51,143 nucleotides of DNA from W11650 sp041844915 (lineage in GTDB: Bacteria > Bacillota > Clostridia > Lachnospirales > Vallitaleaceae): positions 1 through 51,143 of the forward strand of contig JBGZBY010000027.1 of the NCBI GenBank assembly GCA_041844915.1, written 5' to 3'. A model generated the notes under the pieces. The model had not been told where the DNA came from. It saw nothing but the letters and a program-made list of their open reading frames with translations, and did no database searches. The position numbers and the translations under genes were made by a program. Shown here in pieces: positions 8,616-18,250 of this stretch; within the stretch, counting starts at the first letter, position 1, and each line of letters opens with the position of its first letter.

Positions 8616-9698
8616 CTAAAGTACCTCCAACTTATTCTTGATCGCTTGAGCAATCTGACTTAACGGCACAATCTCATCTGCCAGTTTCTTTTGAACCACT
8701 GCTCTGGGCATTCCGTATACTACGCAGGAGGCTTCGTCCTGTGCAATAATGTGAGTGTTGTTTGCTTTTTTCAGCTCCTCCATTCCGTCGCAGCCGTCGC
8801 TCCCCATACCGGTCATGATCACAGCAATCAGCTTTCGGGGCGGCAGCTTTGCAAGGGAGCTCATCATCACATCCACTGCCGGTTTATGAGGTCCTTTCTT
8901 GGGGCCGTCGTCCAATTCAACATAATATTTCCCCAATTTTTCCACTACCTTAAGATGTCTGTCGCCCGGCGCAACATAGGCAGTCGCCTCCATAATCTGC
9001 TCTCCGTCCTCCGCCTCCTTCACATGGATAGCAGAAAGCTGATCCAATCTTCCCGCCAGCGATTTAGTGAAGCCCGGAGGCATATGCTGGACAATGACGA
9101 TTCCTGCCGGAAAATCCGCCGGAAGCTGCATCAATACATCCGGCAAAGCCTTCGGCCCGCCGGTCGAGGTGCCGATCGCCACCAGCTTCACGGCTGCTCG
9201 CTGCGACTTTTTTTTGTCCAGCGGTTTAAGCGGAGCTTCAAAACGCGGAACACTTCTAATCTCCTGTTTTTTTGCAGCAGCCATTCCCGTTTGTTTTTTT
9301 GTCATCGCCGCAGTATACAGCTTTTCCGCATATTCGGCAAACACTTCCTCGCTTTTTAAGCCAAAAATGCTGCTGGGCTTAGCGATAAAATCAAATGCTC
9401 CGTATTCCAGCGCCTGAATGGTTTCCTTAGCTCCCTCCTTGGTCAAAGAACTAACCACCACGATCGGGATATCTTTCTTACTCATCAGCTCCTTGATCAT
9501 GGTCAAACCATTCATAATCGGCATTTCTACGTCGACCGAAACAACATCAGGATCCAGCGCCAGAGCCATTTCCAAGCCTTCTTTTCCATTTTTGGCGGTT
9601 CCGACAAGCTCCAGACGGCCGTCTTCCTCTATTATAGTAGAAAGTACTTTCCTTGTAAATGCCGAATCATCAATTATAAGGATTTTCCTTTTGGACAT
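8616..9698 (-). CDS. cheB: Chemotaxis methylesterase/deamidase CheB
   Basis: A 360-residue two-domain CheB. The receiver domain (about residues 1-125) has acidic residues in LIIDDSAF and phospho-acceptor Asp56 in VSVDVEMPIMNG. After a Lys-rich linker comes the methylesterase domain with the catalytic triad Ser178 (AIGTSTGGPKAL), His205 (VIVQHMPPGF) and Asp301 (MTGMGSDG). It demethylates receptor glutamates in adaptation. The partner methyltransferase CheR is not in the window. The start is at MSKRKILII because an AGGTAGG site precedes it; upstream codons in the same frame run into the pilZ gene. Confidence 0.96.
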   Translation of the reverse strand: MSKRKILIIDDSAFTRKVLSTIIEEDGRLELVGTAKNGKEGLEMALALDPDVVSVDVEMPIMNGLTMIKELMSKKDIPIVVVSSLTKEGAKETIQALEYGAFDFIAKPSSIFGLKSEEVFAEYAEKLYTAAMTKKQTGMAAAKKQEIRSVPRFEAPLKPLDKKKSQRAAVKLVAIGTSTGGPKALPDVLMQLPADFPAGIVIVQHMPPGFTKSLAGRLDQLSAIHVKEAEDGEQIMEATAYVAPGDRHLKVVEKLGKYYVELDDGPKKGPHKPAVDVMMSSLAKLPPRKLIAVIMTGMGSDGCDGMEELKKANNTHIIAQDEASCVVYGMPRAVVQKKLADEIVPLSQIAQAIKNKLEVL

Positions 9699-9705
9699 TT
9701 TCTGC

Positions 9706-10362
9706 CTACCTGCTTTCTTTTTTTCGTCGTCTTCTTTGTTCATCGTAAATATATTTAATAATGATATCCTGCTTGGTCGTCGGAATATCAATAAATACCC
9801 AGCGCGTTTCAAAACGCCTTTCCACCAAATTAACCACTTCCGTATCGATTACCTCGGCTTGGTTGGTAACGGTATACACCTTTTTTTCAATTTCCAGATT
9901 CAGCTCGCAGAGCACTCTCGTTCCCTTGGTTAATTCTTCTTTGGTAATACATTTGATGCCATTGCCGCTGATATCTATGGTAGTGGCTTCTTTCCATTGA
10001 CCGGTTAAATTATTATAATATCGAAAATCAAAGATATCGTCAAGCCGATAAAAGCCTCGTCTTTGATATTTGGTGATGGCGGTAATCACACGCATCCGCA
10101 GGAAATGAAGCCCTGCTTCAACATGTCTTTGCTGCATAATGACCTTACATCGAAACAAACCATATATAGTAATAAAAAAGCATTCATATTCCTTTTCCAG
10201 TTCCAGCGGAACAACCACACCCTTTTCCAGCGGAGCCTGAATATCAAATACCGATTCCGACAAAATATTCGTGATTACGCTGTAATAGGTATGCCGATTG
10301 CCGTTCCTCTGATGGTCTACAATTTCTAATTTGCTGCCTTCCTGAAGTGTTTTTTCTTCCAT
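9706..10362 (-). CDS. PilZ-domain c-di-GMP-binding flagellar brake protein (YcgR-like)
   Basis: A 218-residue protein with an N-terminal YcgR-type domain (about residues 5-95) and a C-terminal PilZ domain (about 98-210). The cyclic-di-GMP signatures are intact: RRxxxR at 101-106 (RRGFYR) and DxSxxG at 130-135 (DISGNG). Such proteins slow or stop the motor when c-di-GMP is high by acting on MotA or the switch. Placement inside the fla/che operon between flhG and cheB implies direct control of motility by c-di-GMP. GGAGGTTAGA precedes the ATG. Confidence 0.92.
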   Translation of the reverse strand: MEEKTLQEGSKLEIVDHQRNGNRHTYYSVITNILSESVFDIQAPLEKGVVVPLELEKEYECFFITIYGLFRCKVIMQQRHVEAGLHFLRMRVITAITKYQRRGFYRLDDIFDFRYYNNLTGQWKEATTIDISGNGIKCITKEELTKGTRVLCELNLEIEKKVYTVTNQAEVIDTEVVNLVERRFETRWVFIDIPTTKQDIIIKYIYDEQRRRRKKESR

Positions 10363-10374
10363 TCTAACCTCCTG

Positions 10375-11277
10375 TTATCTGCGATGGAATATTTTACTGA
10401 AAATAGAACTTAGACCTTTGGATTGCGTTTCCTTCTGAATATCCGCTTGTTCTTCCAGCAATATTTTTTTTGCAATATCCTCAATTCCTTTTGTCACCGC
10501 GGCTCTGGGATAGATAATCGAAAAGGGCTTCCTTTCTATTACCGCATCAACCAACGCCCGATCATCAGGCAGATATCCCAGCTTTTCCAAGGAAATATCC
10601 AAAAAGCGCTGCGTCACCTTATTCAGCTTTTCAAAAACCTCATCGCTTTCTCGCAGTGTTCGGCTTTTATTGACGATAAGCCGCATTTTCGGCTTGGCCT
10701 GCGTAAACTGCGGACTATTGCAGATTGATTTGATAAGGGCATAGGCGTCTGTAATCGCCGTCGGCTCCGGAGTCGTCACAATCAGGATCTCCGATGACAC
10801 AAAGGCAAATGCCAAAACCGCTTCATTAATCCCTGCGCCAGTGTCTATTATTATTATATCGGCATACTGATCTAAAATTTCCAGCTGTTTCACCAAATAT
10901 TCTATCTGATCAGCGGACAAATTCAGAAGCTGTCCGATTCCCGATCCGCCGGACAAAAACCGAATCCCCATCGGTCCTTCGGTCAACACGTCAAATATTG
11001 ACATCTTCCGGTCAATCAGATCCAAAATATTGTATTTGGGCATAATTCCGAAAATAACCTCTACATTGGCTAATCCAAAGTCCGCGTCAAAAATTACCAC
11101 CTTTTTCCCTTGTTTTTGAAACTGTACCGCCAAATTAACGCTGATATTGCTCTTGCCGACTCCGCCCTTGCCGCTGGTAACGGTAATCACCCGCGCCTTT
11201 TGCTTAGGCGGCTGCGTATTAAACTCTCCGGCCTGCGCCTGCCGAATAATATCTCTTAGCTTTGCTGCCTGATCCAT
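10375..11277 (-). CDS. flhG: Flagellar number regulator FlhG (MinD-like ATPase)
   Basis: A 300-residue MinD/ParA-type ATPase that controls flagellar number and placement. The N-terminal peptide MDQAAKLRDII holds the DQAxxLR motif known to activate the FlhF GTPase. The deviant Walker A is at about residues 36-43 (SGKGGVGKSN), followed by switch motifs DADFGLANVEV and IIIDTGAGI. It starts inside the flhF stop codon (TAATG overlap), which indicates translational coupling with its partner. Confidence 0.96.
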   Translation of the reverse strand: MDQAAKLRDIIRQAQAGEFNTQPPKQKARVITVTSGKGGVGKSNISVNLAVQFQKQGKKVVIFDADFGLANVEVIFGIMPKYNILDLIDRKMSIFDVLTEGPMGIRFLSGGSGIGQLLNLSADQIEYLVKQLEILDQYADIIIIDTGAGINEAVLAFAFVSSEILIVTTPEPTAITDAYALIKSICNSPQFTQAKPKMRLIVNKSRTLRESDEVFEKLNKVTQRFLDISLEKLGYLPDDRALVDAVIERKPFSIIYPRAAVTKGIEDIAKKILLEEQADIQKETQSKGLSSIFSKIFHRR

Positions 11278-12425
11278 TAAGAATTCACTCCTCCCAGTAT
11301 TTTACTTGCTACCTCATAGGGATCAAGCTCAGCGATATCCTCCGGAACATTTTGTCCTGTCGTAATATAGGACAGCGGCTTAGTCGTTTCATACTTCAAA
11401 TTCAAGATACTGCCATATGCCAAGGTTTCGTCAAGCTTGGTAAAAATCAGGGAAAAATCGGCAAAATCATAGGCAGCCACCGTTTTTTTCAAATCGCTGT
11501 TTTTGGTGGAAAGGCTAAGCACCAGATAAATCTGCTTTTCCTCCACCTGCTCCAAAAGCTGCCTAAGCTCCTCCAAATGGTGTGTATCCTGATAAGATCT
11601 GCCCGCCGTATCAATCAAAATCAGATCGCAGTCAGAAAACTCCTCAATGCAGCTCATAATTTCCTCTTCCTTGTAAATAACTCGAATAGGAATATTTAAA
11701 ATATTGGCATAGGTTCTAAGCTGCTCAACCGCCGCAATCCGGTATGTATCTGCGGTAATAAGCGCCACCTTGCATTTCTTTTCTAAGGTAAAGAGCGACG
11801 CCAGCTTGGCAATCGTTGTGGTCTTACCGACACCAGTCGAGCCGATGAAGAAAACGGGTCTAGCCCTTCCGTTTCGGATATTAATCGGCTCAATTTCCGA
11901 CAATTCCTTAACGATTTTTCGATAAACAAAATTTAAGCCCTCCTCCAAGTCAAAGGCTCTCGCCTCCGCTAGCAAATCTGCCAAAAGCTTGTCAGCCAGC
12001 TTGGAATCAACCTCATTTTCAATTAATTGCTCATAGATTACCTGCCCGATCAGAACCTGCGAATCCTCTGCCATTTCCTGATTGCTGTGGGAAGCTTTGA
12101 CCGGAACGGCAGGTGCGGCGGGAGCCTTGGCGGGCAGGCTTTCCGTCCTTTTTTGGGTCAATTCCTCTAGTTCGCGCTGCTTATTTGACAATTCCTGCAA
12201 AAAGCTTTTAAACTCCGCCAATTCCTTGTCTTCCGGCTTTGCCTTCTTTTCTTGGTTTTCGTCAATCGCCGCCGTTATCTCGACATAGGGCTTACGCAGC
12301 CAGCGAAAGATTCCTTTGGGCTTGATCGACTTGATAGACAAAATCAGTGCGTCTTTGCCAAGCTCCTCTCTGGCCAAAAGCATTGCCTGTCTTTCGGTTG
12401 CGGCCTGATATTTCATTATTTTCAT
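11277..12425 (-). CDS. flhF: SRP-family GTPase FlhF
   Basis: A 382-residue FlhF: a variable basic N-terminal B domain (about residues 1-120), then the SRP-type NG GTPase core. P-loop GSTGVGKT lies at 195-202, ADTYRIAAVEQL is the G2/insertion box, and DLILIDTAGRS and FTKLDETLAYG are the later G motifs. FlhF sets the location of new flagella together with FlhG. The start overlaps the flhA stop codon (ATGA), so translation is coupled. It is a paralogue of FtsY in this same window but lacks the FtsY acidic domain. Confidence 0.96.
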   Translation of the reverse strand: MKIMKYQAATERQAMLLAREELGKDALILSIKSIKPKGIFRWLRKPYVEITAAIDENQEKKAKPEDKELAEFKSFLQELSNKQRELEELTQKRTESLPAKAPAAPAVPVKASHSNQEMAEDSQVLIGQVIYEQLIENEVDSKLADKLLADLLAEARAFDLEEGLNFVYRKIVKELSEIEPINIRNGRARPVFFIGSTGVGKTTTIAKLASLFTLEKKCKVALITADTYRIAAVEQLRTYANILNIPIRVIYKEEEIMSCIEEFSDCDLILIDTAGRSYQDTHHLEELRQLLEQVEEKQIYLVLSLSTKNSDLKKTVAAYDFADFSLIFTKLDETLAYGSILNLKYETTKPLSYITTGQNVPEDIAELDPYEVASKILGGVNS

Positions 12426-14461
12426 GATAAGCTCACCATCCCTACCGATTGCAGCTCTGTGGCCGCGTCAATTTCATTGTAGGAAATCACCACCACCTCT
12501 GGAAGCTGCTCCTGAATAATTCTTTTATAGTAAATTCGCAGGATCGGGGAGGTAATGATGATCGGCATCCTTCCCATATCGGTCAGCTTGCGCACTGCCT
12601 TATCCGTTACAGCAATAATCTCGGAAATGATCTCCGGATCAAGGGTTAGATAGGTTCCCTGCTCCGAATGCTTAACCGACTCCATAATCATACTCTCTAC
12701 AGCCGGATCCAGCGTCAGCACTTGCTGATTCTGCTCTTCCAAAAATTTGCTGCTGATGCTTCTCTTCTGCGACTGCCTAGCGTACTCTGTCAAAACATCA
12801 ATATCCTTCGTCACAATCGCATGATCTGCCAGGGTTTCAAAAATGGTTACCAAATCCCGAATAGAAATCCCCTCCGCCAGCAAGTTGGTCAAAACCTTTT
12901 GGATTTCGCCCACGGTAAGGAGCTTCGGCACCAGCTCGTCAATCAGGGTCTGATTGTCTTCGGCCACCTTGTTAATCAAATTCTTCACCTCTTGCCGTGT
13001 AATCAGCTCATCTAAATGATTTTTGATTACCTCTGTCAAATGGGTGGCAATAATGGATGGCGGATCCACCACAGTATAGCCAACGGCTTCGGCTCTTTCT
13101 CTCTGATTTTCAGTAATCCAAAGCGCCGGCAAACGAAAGGCCGGCTCAATTGTTTCAATTCCATCGATCTGCTCCTCCACATAGCCCGGATCCATTGCTA
13201 AGTAGTGGTCAAAGAGGATTTCCCCTTCCGCGATGACATTGCCTTTGATTTTAATAACATACTGATTCGGACTAAGCTGAATATTATCTCTCAGGCGGAT
13301 AATCGGCACGATCGCGCCAAGCTCCAGAGCAATCTGACGGCGAATCATCACCACACGGTCAAGTAGGTCGCCGCCCTGCGACGAGTCTGCCAATGGAATA
13401 ATACCATAGCCAAATTCCAATTCGATCGGATCCACCTGCAAGAGATTAATGACATTTTCCGGCTTGCGAATTTCCTCGGCCGCCTCCTCTTCCATGGTGA
13501 TTTCATCCTGTGTTTCAAATACCTTCAAGTTGTCTGCCATTTTTTTGCCGGCAATCAGCGTCATTACGCCAATGCCGCTGACGATGATTGCATCAAGCGG
13601 GGTAACAATGCCCAAAAACGCTAAAACACCGCCCGCCATATACATGACCTTAGGCAGAGTAAACAGCTGCTTGCCAACAGTATCGCTAATTTCCGCCTCC
13701 TTGGATACCTTTGTGACCAAAATACCGGTCGCCAGGGAAATCAAAAGCGCCGGAATCTGGCTGACCAAGCCGTCGCCAATCGTAACAATGGTGTACTGCT
13801 GCATAGCTTCCTGCGTAGTCATCCCCAGCTGCACCACGCCAATGACAATTCCACCGACAATATTGACAAAGGTAATAATCAGGCCGGCAATCGCGTCGCC
13901 TTTAACGAATTTGGCGGCACCGTCCATCGAACCAAAGAAGCTGGCCTCATCCTGTATCTTTTCTCTGCGCTTACGCGCCTGTGCCTCATCTATCAAGCCG
14001 GAATTGAGATCGGCGTCAATCGCCATTTGCTTTCCCGGCATAGCGTCCAGCGTAAAGCGGGCGGAAACCTCCGCTACCCGCTCGGAGCCCTTGGTAATAA
14101 CCAAAAAGTTGATAAGCACAAGGATGAAAAAGACAATGATGCCGACAACCAGATTGTTGCCGCCAACAAAGGAGCCAAAGGTCATGATAACATTCCCCGC
14201 CGCTTCCGGTCCGTTCGTCAGAATCGCTCTAGTCGAAGAAACGTTGAGCGCCAGCCGAAACATGGTGGTAAACAGCAAAATGGTGGGAAACGCCGACATG
14301 TCAAGGGCTTCCTTGGCAAACAGGGCATTGAACAAAATAATCAAAGACAGGAGCAAATTAACCGTAATCAAAATACTGATGGCCACTCCGCCCAAAGGCA
14401 GAATCATCAGAATGACTGTCAGAACAATAAAAAGACCTAAAATAAAATCTCCGGCTTTCAT
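12422..14461 (-). CDS. flhA: Flagellar export gate protein FlhA
   Basis: A 679-residue FlhA. The N-terminal half is an integral membrane domain with about eight helices and carries the family signature DAMPGKQMAIDADLNSGLID (about 139-158). The C-terminal half is the cytoplasmic ring that binds substrates and chaperones for export. FlhA uses the proton motive force in the type III gate with FliP, FliQ, FliR and FlhB. The ATG abuts the flhB stop codon within a few bases. No irregularity is seen. Confidence 0.97.
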   Translation of the reverse strand: MKAGDFILGLFIVLTVILMILPLGGVAISILITVNLLLSLIILFNALFAKEALDMSAFPTILLFTTMFRLALNVSSTRAILTNGPEAAGNVIMTFGSFVGGNNLVVGIIVFFILVLINFLVITKGSERVAEVSARFTLDAMPGKQMAIDADLNSGLIDEAQARKRREKIQDEASFFGSMDGAAKFVKGDAIAGLIITFVNIVGGIVIGVVQLGMTTQEAMQQYTIVTIGDGLVSQIPALLISLATGILVTKVSKEAEISDTVGKQLFTLPKVMYMAGGVLAFLGIVTPLDAIIVSGIGVMTLIAGKKMADNLKVFETQDEITMEEEAAEEIRKPENVINLLQVDPIELEFGYGIIPLADSSQGGDLLDRVVMIRRQIALELGAIVPIIRLRDNIQLSPNQYVIKIKGNVIAEGEILFDHYLAMDPGYVEEQIDGIETIEPAFRLPALWITENQRERAEAVGYTVVDPPSIIATHLTEVIKNHLDELITRQEVKNLINKVAEDNQTLIDELVPKLLTVGEIQKVLTNLLAEGISIRDLVTIFETLADHAIVTKDIDVLTEYARQSQKRSISSKFLEEQNQQVLTLDPAVESMIMESVKHSEQGTYLTLDPEIISEIIAVTDKAVRKLTDMGRMPIIITSPILRIYYKRIIQEQLPEVVVISYNEIDAATELQSVGMVSLS

Positions 14462-15577
14462 TTAAATAACGACTCCCTCATTTTTCATAGAATATACAAA
14501 TGCTAATATCTCCGCCACCGCCTGATACAGCTCCGGCGGAATTTCCTCTCCAATTTCTACAGTATAATACAAGGTTCGGGCAAGAGCTTTGTTTTCCATA
14601 ATCTCAATTCCGTATTCCTTCGCCTTGTCTCGGATATTTCTGGCAACCAGATCCACTCCCTTGGCAATCACAATCGGCGCCGCATCCGACAAGTCATCAT
14701 ATTTTAACGCCACCGCAAAATGCGTCGGGTTGGTAATAATCACATCCGCCTTCGGCAAATCCTGCATCATCCGGCGCATCGCCACTTCTCTCATCTTCTG
14801 CCGAATCTTGCCCTTGATTTCCGGATTTCCTTCCGAGTCGCGGTACTCATCCTTCACCTCTTGCTTCGTCATTTTGATGTCCTTTTCAAATTTAAATCGG
14901 GTATAGGCATAGTCCACGGCTGCCACAAGAATAAAAAACCAGCCGATTCGGATGCAAAGCTCCAATATGATCTCAAAGACTACCTGATATGCGCTCAAAG
15001 GCTCCATTTGGTAAAGATTAACCGCCAGATTGTCATAATTCTTTATTGTATTATACACAAGAATTGAAATTAATGCAATCTTAAAGATTGCTTTCAAAAG
15101 TTCAATCACCGTGCGCATAGAAAATATTCGCTTCATCCCGCTTACTGGATTGATATTGGAAAGCTTCGGCTGAAGCGGCTTCCAGCTGACCAGCCAGCCA
15201 ACCTGCGCAATGTTGGTAATCAGACCGACTGCCACCGCGATCAATAAAAAGGGCCAGACCATCAGCAGCATATCCTTAGAGATTTCCCACATCAGGGCAT
15301 TGGCAATTTTTTCATTCAGCTCCTCCAAATAAAACAAGCGCACGCATTTATTAAAAAGCTCTAAAAACCGAGCCTTTGCTTCCGGCGCAAACAATCGAAT
15401 GGCAAAGAACATCAGAATCAGCAGAAACGCCGTCGTAATCTCATTGCTTCTGGCAACCTGTCCGTCCTTTCTAACCTTTTCCCGCTTTTTGCTGGTCGGC
15501 TGTTCTGTTTTTTCTTCGGAGGCGAACAGCTGCAAGTCCAAGCGAAGAAAATATTTGATTTCATTTTCCGACTTCAC
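14462..15577 (-). CDS. flhB: Flagellar export switch protein FlhB
   Basis: A 371-residue FlhB with four membrane helices in the first 225 residues and a cytoplasmic domain containing the autocleavage site NPTH at 283-286, which switches export from rod/hook to filament substrates. The N-terminus DLQLFASEEKTEQPTSKKR is the typical start region. The start codon is GTG and overlaps the fliR stop (GTGA), so it is translationally coupled. As usual it lies between fliR and flhA. Its partner in the switch is FliK, encoded in the same cluster. Confidence 0.96.
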   Translation of the reverse strand: MKSENEIKYFLRLDLQLFASEEKTEQPTSKKREKVRKDGQVARSNEITTAFLLILMFFAIRLFAPEAKARFLELFNKCVRLFYLEELNEKIANALMWEISKDMLLMVWPFLLIAVAVGLITNIAQVGWLVSWKPLQPKLSNINPVSGMKRIFSMRTVIELLKAIFKIALISILVYNTIKNYDNLAVNLYQMEPLSAYQVVFEIILELCIRIGWFFILVAAVDYAYTRFKFEKDIKMTKQEVKDEYRDSEGNPEIKGKIRQKMREVAMRRMMQDLPKADVIITNPTHFAVALKYDDLSDAAPIVIAKGVDLVARNIRDKAKEYGIEIMENKALARTLYYTVEIGEEIPPELYQAVAEILAFVYSMKNEGVVI

Positions 15578-16356
15578 TGCCCGCTCATCCCCCTAATAAA
15601 ATCAGTCATGGTTTCCACACCGCGGTCGATTACCATGGCGCTGAGCCCCTCAAAGACAAAGAATGTAACATAAATTGTCAAAAGCCCCAGCAAAAGCTTA
15701 ATCGGAAAACCTACCACAAACATGTTCAGCTGCGGCGCCGTCCGCGCCAGTATCCCAAAAACCGCATTGCTGATCATCATAACAAAAAAAACCAGCAGGG
15801 CAATTTGCAGGGCAATCAAAAAATAATCCCGCAGGAAGTAAAACATCGAATCATATAGGTCGTAGCTAAGGCTCATTCCTCCCAAGGGAATCAGCCGATA
15901 GCTACGCTTTAGGCCTTCCAAAAAATAATAATAGGTACGTGTCATCAAAATAATAAAAATCAAGATAAAGTAATAGAGATTTCCCGTCACCGTAAAATGC
16001 ATTTGGCTAGATGGGTCAATCATGCTTGCCATGGACAGACCCACCTGCGCATCGATAAACTGTCCCGCCATAGTCAAGGTCGAGTATACCAGATAGACGG
16101 CAAAGCCCAGCATCCAGCCGGTAAAAAATTCCTTTCCCATAGCTAAAACATATTCCAGCGGCAGATCTGTACTGACAGGACTTTTCAGCGGCATGAGTTG
16201 CAGCATAAGAAAGGAAAGCAAAAAAGCCAATAAAGCCCTCGCTCGTCTGGGAGTATTTTGGCTGCCAAAAAACGGAATCATAATAAACATTCCCAAGATT
16301 CTGGTAAAAACCAGCAGAAATGTTTCAATATAGCCCAGCTTCAGCAATGCCACCAT
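15574..16356 (-). CDS. fliR: Flagellar export gate protein FliR
   Basis: A 260-residue integral membrane protein with about six helices, including SFLMLQLMPLKSP and LLLGLLTIYVTFFVFEGLS. FliR forms the FliP5Q4R1 export gate. Sequence and neighbours (fliQ upstream, flhB downstream) agree. GGAGAAACAA precedes the ATG. Family length is 250-270, so it is complete. Confidence 0.95.
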   Translation of the reverse strand: MVALLKLGYIETFLLVFTRILGMFIMIPFFGSQNTPRRARALLAFLLSFLMLQLMPLKSPVSTDLPLEYVLAMGKEFFTGWMLGFAVYLVYSTLTMAGQFIDAQVGLSMASMIDPSSQMHFTVTGNLYYFILIFIILMTRTYYYFLEGLKRSYRLIPLGGMSLSYDLYDSMFYFLRDYFLIALQIALLVFFVMMISNAVFGILARTAPQLNMFVVGFPIKLLLGLLTIYVTFFVFEGLSAMVIDRGVETMTDFIRGMSGQ

Positions 16357-16381
16357 TTGTTTCTCCTATCTCGCTTCCCAG

Positions 16382-16654
16382 CTATTTGATAATAAATTCA
16401 CCAAAGCTCATCACCGCTTTTTTAAAAAATTCCAGAATCTGTCCTCCCATAAAAGAACCGAACACTAGCACACCGATAAAAATCGCCAAAATCTTCGGCA
16501 CAAATGCCAGCGTCTGCTCTTGAATCGAAGTGATGGTCTGAAAAATACTGACCAAAAGCCCCACTACCAGCGCCAGCAAAAGCAGTGGACCGGATGCCAT
16601 AATCACTGTGTAGACTGCCTCTCTGGCAAAGTCCAAAACCAAATCCGTATTCAT
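16382..16654 (-). CDS. fliQ: Flagellar export gate protein FliQ
   Basis: A 90-residue protein with two membrane helices (about residues 14-37 and 50-72) and the family stretch LVGLLVSIFQTITSIQEQTL. It is part of the FliP/FliQ/FliR gate of the flagellar type III exporter. GGGGTGGAGAT lies before the ATG. It is separated from fliP by 16 bases and from fliR by 25 bases. Confidence 0.96.
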   Translation of the reverse strand: MNTDLVLDFAREAVYTVIMASGPLLLLALVVGLLVSIFQTITSIQEQTLAFVPKILAIFIGVLVFGSFMGGQILEFFKKAVMSFGEFIIK

Positions 16655-16670
16655 CTATCTCCACCCCTTT

Positions 16671-17480
16671 TCAGTGATAAAAGGTCTGCACCAGCTGCCC
16701 AATAATCAGATTCCAGCCATCCGCCACAATAAAAAGCAGTAATTTAAATGGCATAGAGATCATCACTGGTGGAAGCATCATCATTCCCATCGACATCAGC
16801 GTACTGGACACCACCATATCAATGACAATAAAGGGAATATAGATGAGAAAGCCCATGATAAAGGCTGCTCTCAGCTCGGAAATAACAAAGGCTGGTATGA
16901 TTGTCGTAACCGGAATCTCATCAACCGACGGAACTGTACCAATTTCGGCAATCTCCAAAAACAGCTTCAAGTCCTTATCATTGGTCTGCTTCAGCATAAA
17001 CTCCCGCAAGGGCGCCAATCCCCGCTCTATCGCCTGCTCCTGACTGATCTCTCCTCTGGAATACGGCTCGAGTGCCTGCTGATTGATCTGATTGCCAATC
17101 GGCGCCATAATAAAAAGAGTGATGAACAGCGCCAAACCGATCAAAACCTGATTCGGCGGCGCCTGCTGCGTTCCCAGCGCCGTTCTGGTAAAATGCAGCA
17201 CCACCAGCACTCTGGTAAAGGAGGTCAGCATCAGGATCAGAGAGGGAGCCATGGCGATCAGGGTTAAAATAAAAAGTATCTGCAAGCTATTTACAACATC
17301 GGCGCCATTTTCCGCCGCTTTAACGCTAAAGTCAAACGAAAATGGAATTGGAACAGCATCACCGGTTGCCCATATGACTTGTGATCCGCCTAAATGAAAA
17401 ATAGCTACAAATACTCCTAAAAAACTCAATATCTTATGCTTATGAAATTGTATGCCTTTTTTTTGAATTTTATTTCTCAT
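16671..17480 (-). CDS. fliP: Flagellar export gate protein FliP
   Basis: A 269-residue FliP with a cleavable-type signal segment (about residues 15-38), then four membrane helices. The family signatures SLILMLTSFTRVLVVLHFTR and ALGTQQAPPNQVLIGLALF are present. Five copies form most of the export gate. Its start overlaps the end of fliO by 11 bases. Complete by family length (230-270). Confidence 0.97.
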   Translation of the reverse strand: MRNKIQKKGIQFHKHKILSFLGVFVAIFHLGGSQVIWATGDAVPIPFSFDFSVKAAENGADVVNSLQILFILTLIAMAPSLILMLTSFTRVLVVLHFTRTALGTQQAPPNQVLIGLALFITLFIMAPIGNQINQQALEPYSRGEISQEQAIERGLAPLREFMLKQTNDKDLKLFLEIAEIGTVPSVDEIPVTTIIPAFVISELRAAFIMGFLIYIPFIVIDMVVSSTLMSMGMMMLPPVMISMPFKLLLFIVADGWNLIIGQLVQTFYH

Positions 17481-17823
17481 CCTTGTGGCCTGCCTTCTCT
17501 TTTAATTTACTTAAATAATCGGCAAAAGGGGATTTTCCGGCAGGTATTGTTTCTGTTTTTTTCATTGCGTCTTCTGCGCTCAACTCCGTCAGAAAAGTAA
17601 CCCCCTCCTTATACACCGCAATCAAAAAAAATCTTCCCCCCACTTGAATGATTTGCAGCATTTTCCCGGGAGAAACATAAATCGCTTCTATCAGCTGCAA
17701 GGATTGTCCCTTTTGTCTGCCTAACTGCATCCCGGCAATTTTCCTGCTGGCAAACTGCGCTGCCCAGAGGATCGCAAGAAACGCCAGCAGTAATAAAAGT
17801 ATTTCTAAAATTTGCCTAGGCAT
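17470..17823 (-). CDS. fliO: Flagellar export protein FliO
   Basis: A 117-residue FliO-type protein: one N-terminal membrane helix (about residues 5-22) followed by a small cytoplasmic domain with the family pattern GQSLQLIEAIYVSPGKMLQI. FliO helps assemble the FliP ring but is not a stable part of the gate. It lies between cheY and fliP, as in other Firmicutes, and overlaps fliP. Assignment combines layout, domain pattern and position. Confidence 0.88.
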   Translation of the reverse strand: MPRQILEILLLLLAFLAILWAAQFASRKIAGMQLGRQKGQSLQLIEAIYVSPGKMLQIIQVGGRFFLIAVYKEGVTFLTELSAEDAMKKTETIPAGKSPFADYLSKLKEKAGHKDEK

Positions 17824-17830
17824 AGGTATC

Positions 17831-18196
17831 TTACCCTATTACTTTACTGACCGCTTCAATAACTCTATCTCTGTCAAACGGTTTTACAATAAAATCCTTT
17901 GCCCCTGCCTGAATGGACTCGATAACCATCGCCTGCTGTCCCATTGCTGAGCACATGATGATGTTGGCCTTCGGATCGGCTGCTTTGATGGCCTTTACTG
18001 CTTCAATTCCATCCATCTCCGGCATCGTAATATCCATAACCACCAGAGAAGGCTTCAGCTCATTGTATTTTTCTACCGCCTTCGCTCCATTTTCTGCCTC
18101 TCCTACTACATTATAGCCATTTTTGGTCAAGATATCCTTGATCATCATTCTCATAAATGCAGCGTCGTCTACAATCAAAATACTTTTATCTGCCAT
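17831..18196 (-). CDS. cheY: Chemotaxis response regulator CheY
   Basis: A 121-residue single receiver domain. Acidic Asp10/Asp11 (LIVDDAAF), phospho-acceptor Asp in LVVMDITMPEMDG, Thr/Ser and Lys in MCSAMGQQA and DFIVKPF are all visible. It is phosphorylated by CheA and acts on FliM/FliY at the switch; CheC and FliY dephosphorylate it. The ATG at MADKSIL is chosen because AAGGAGAC precedes it. It is encoded among the switch genes, after fliY, as in Bacillus, with an unusually long 247-bp upstream gap. Confidence 0.96.
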   Translation of the reverse strand: MADKSILIVDDAAFMRMMIKDILTKNGYNVVGEAENGAKAVEKYNELKPSLVVMDITMPEMDGIEAVKAIKAADPKANIIMCSAMGQQAMVIESIQAGAKDFIVKPFDRDRVIEAVSKVIG

Positions 18197-18250
18197 TTTT
18201 GTCTCCTTCATCTCTCTTTTATACTTTGTCTTTTCCTAATTTTCGGCTTT

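Noticed and set aside
13449..14465. 338-residue plus-strand frame opposite flhA
   Set aside because: Antisense shadow of a conserved membrane protein gene; composition (Ser/Thr/Ile/Pro) reflects reversed hydrophobic codons.
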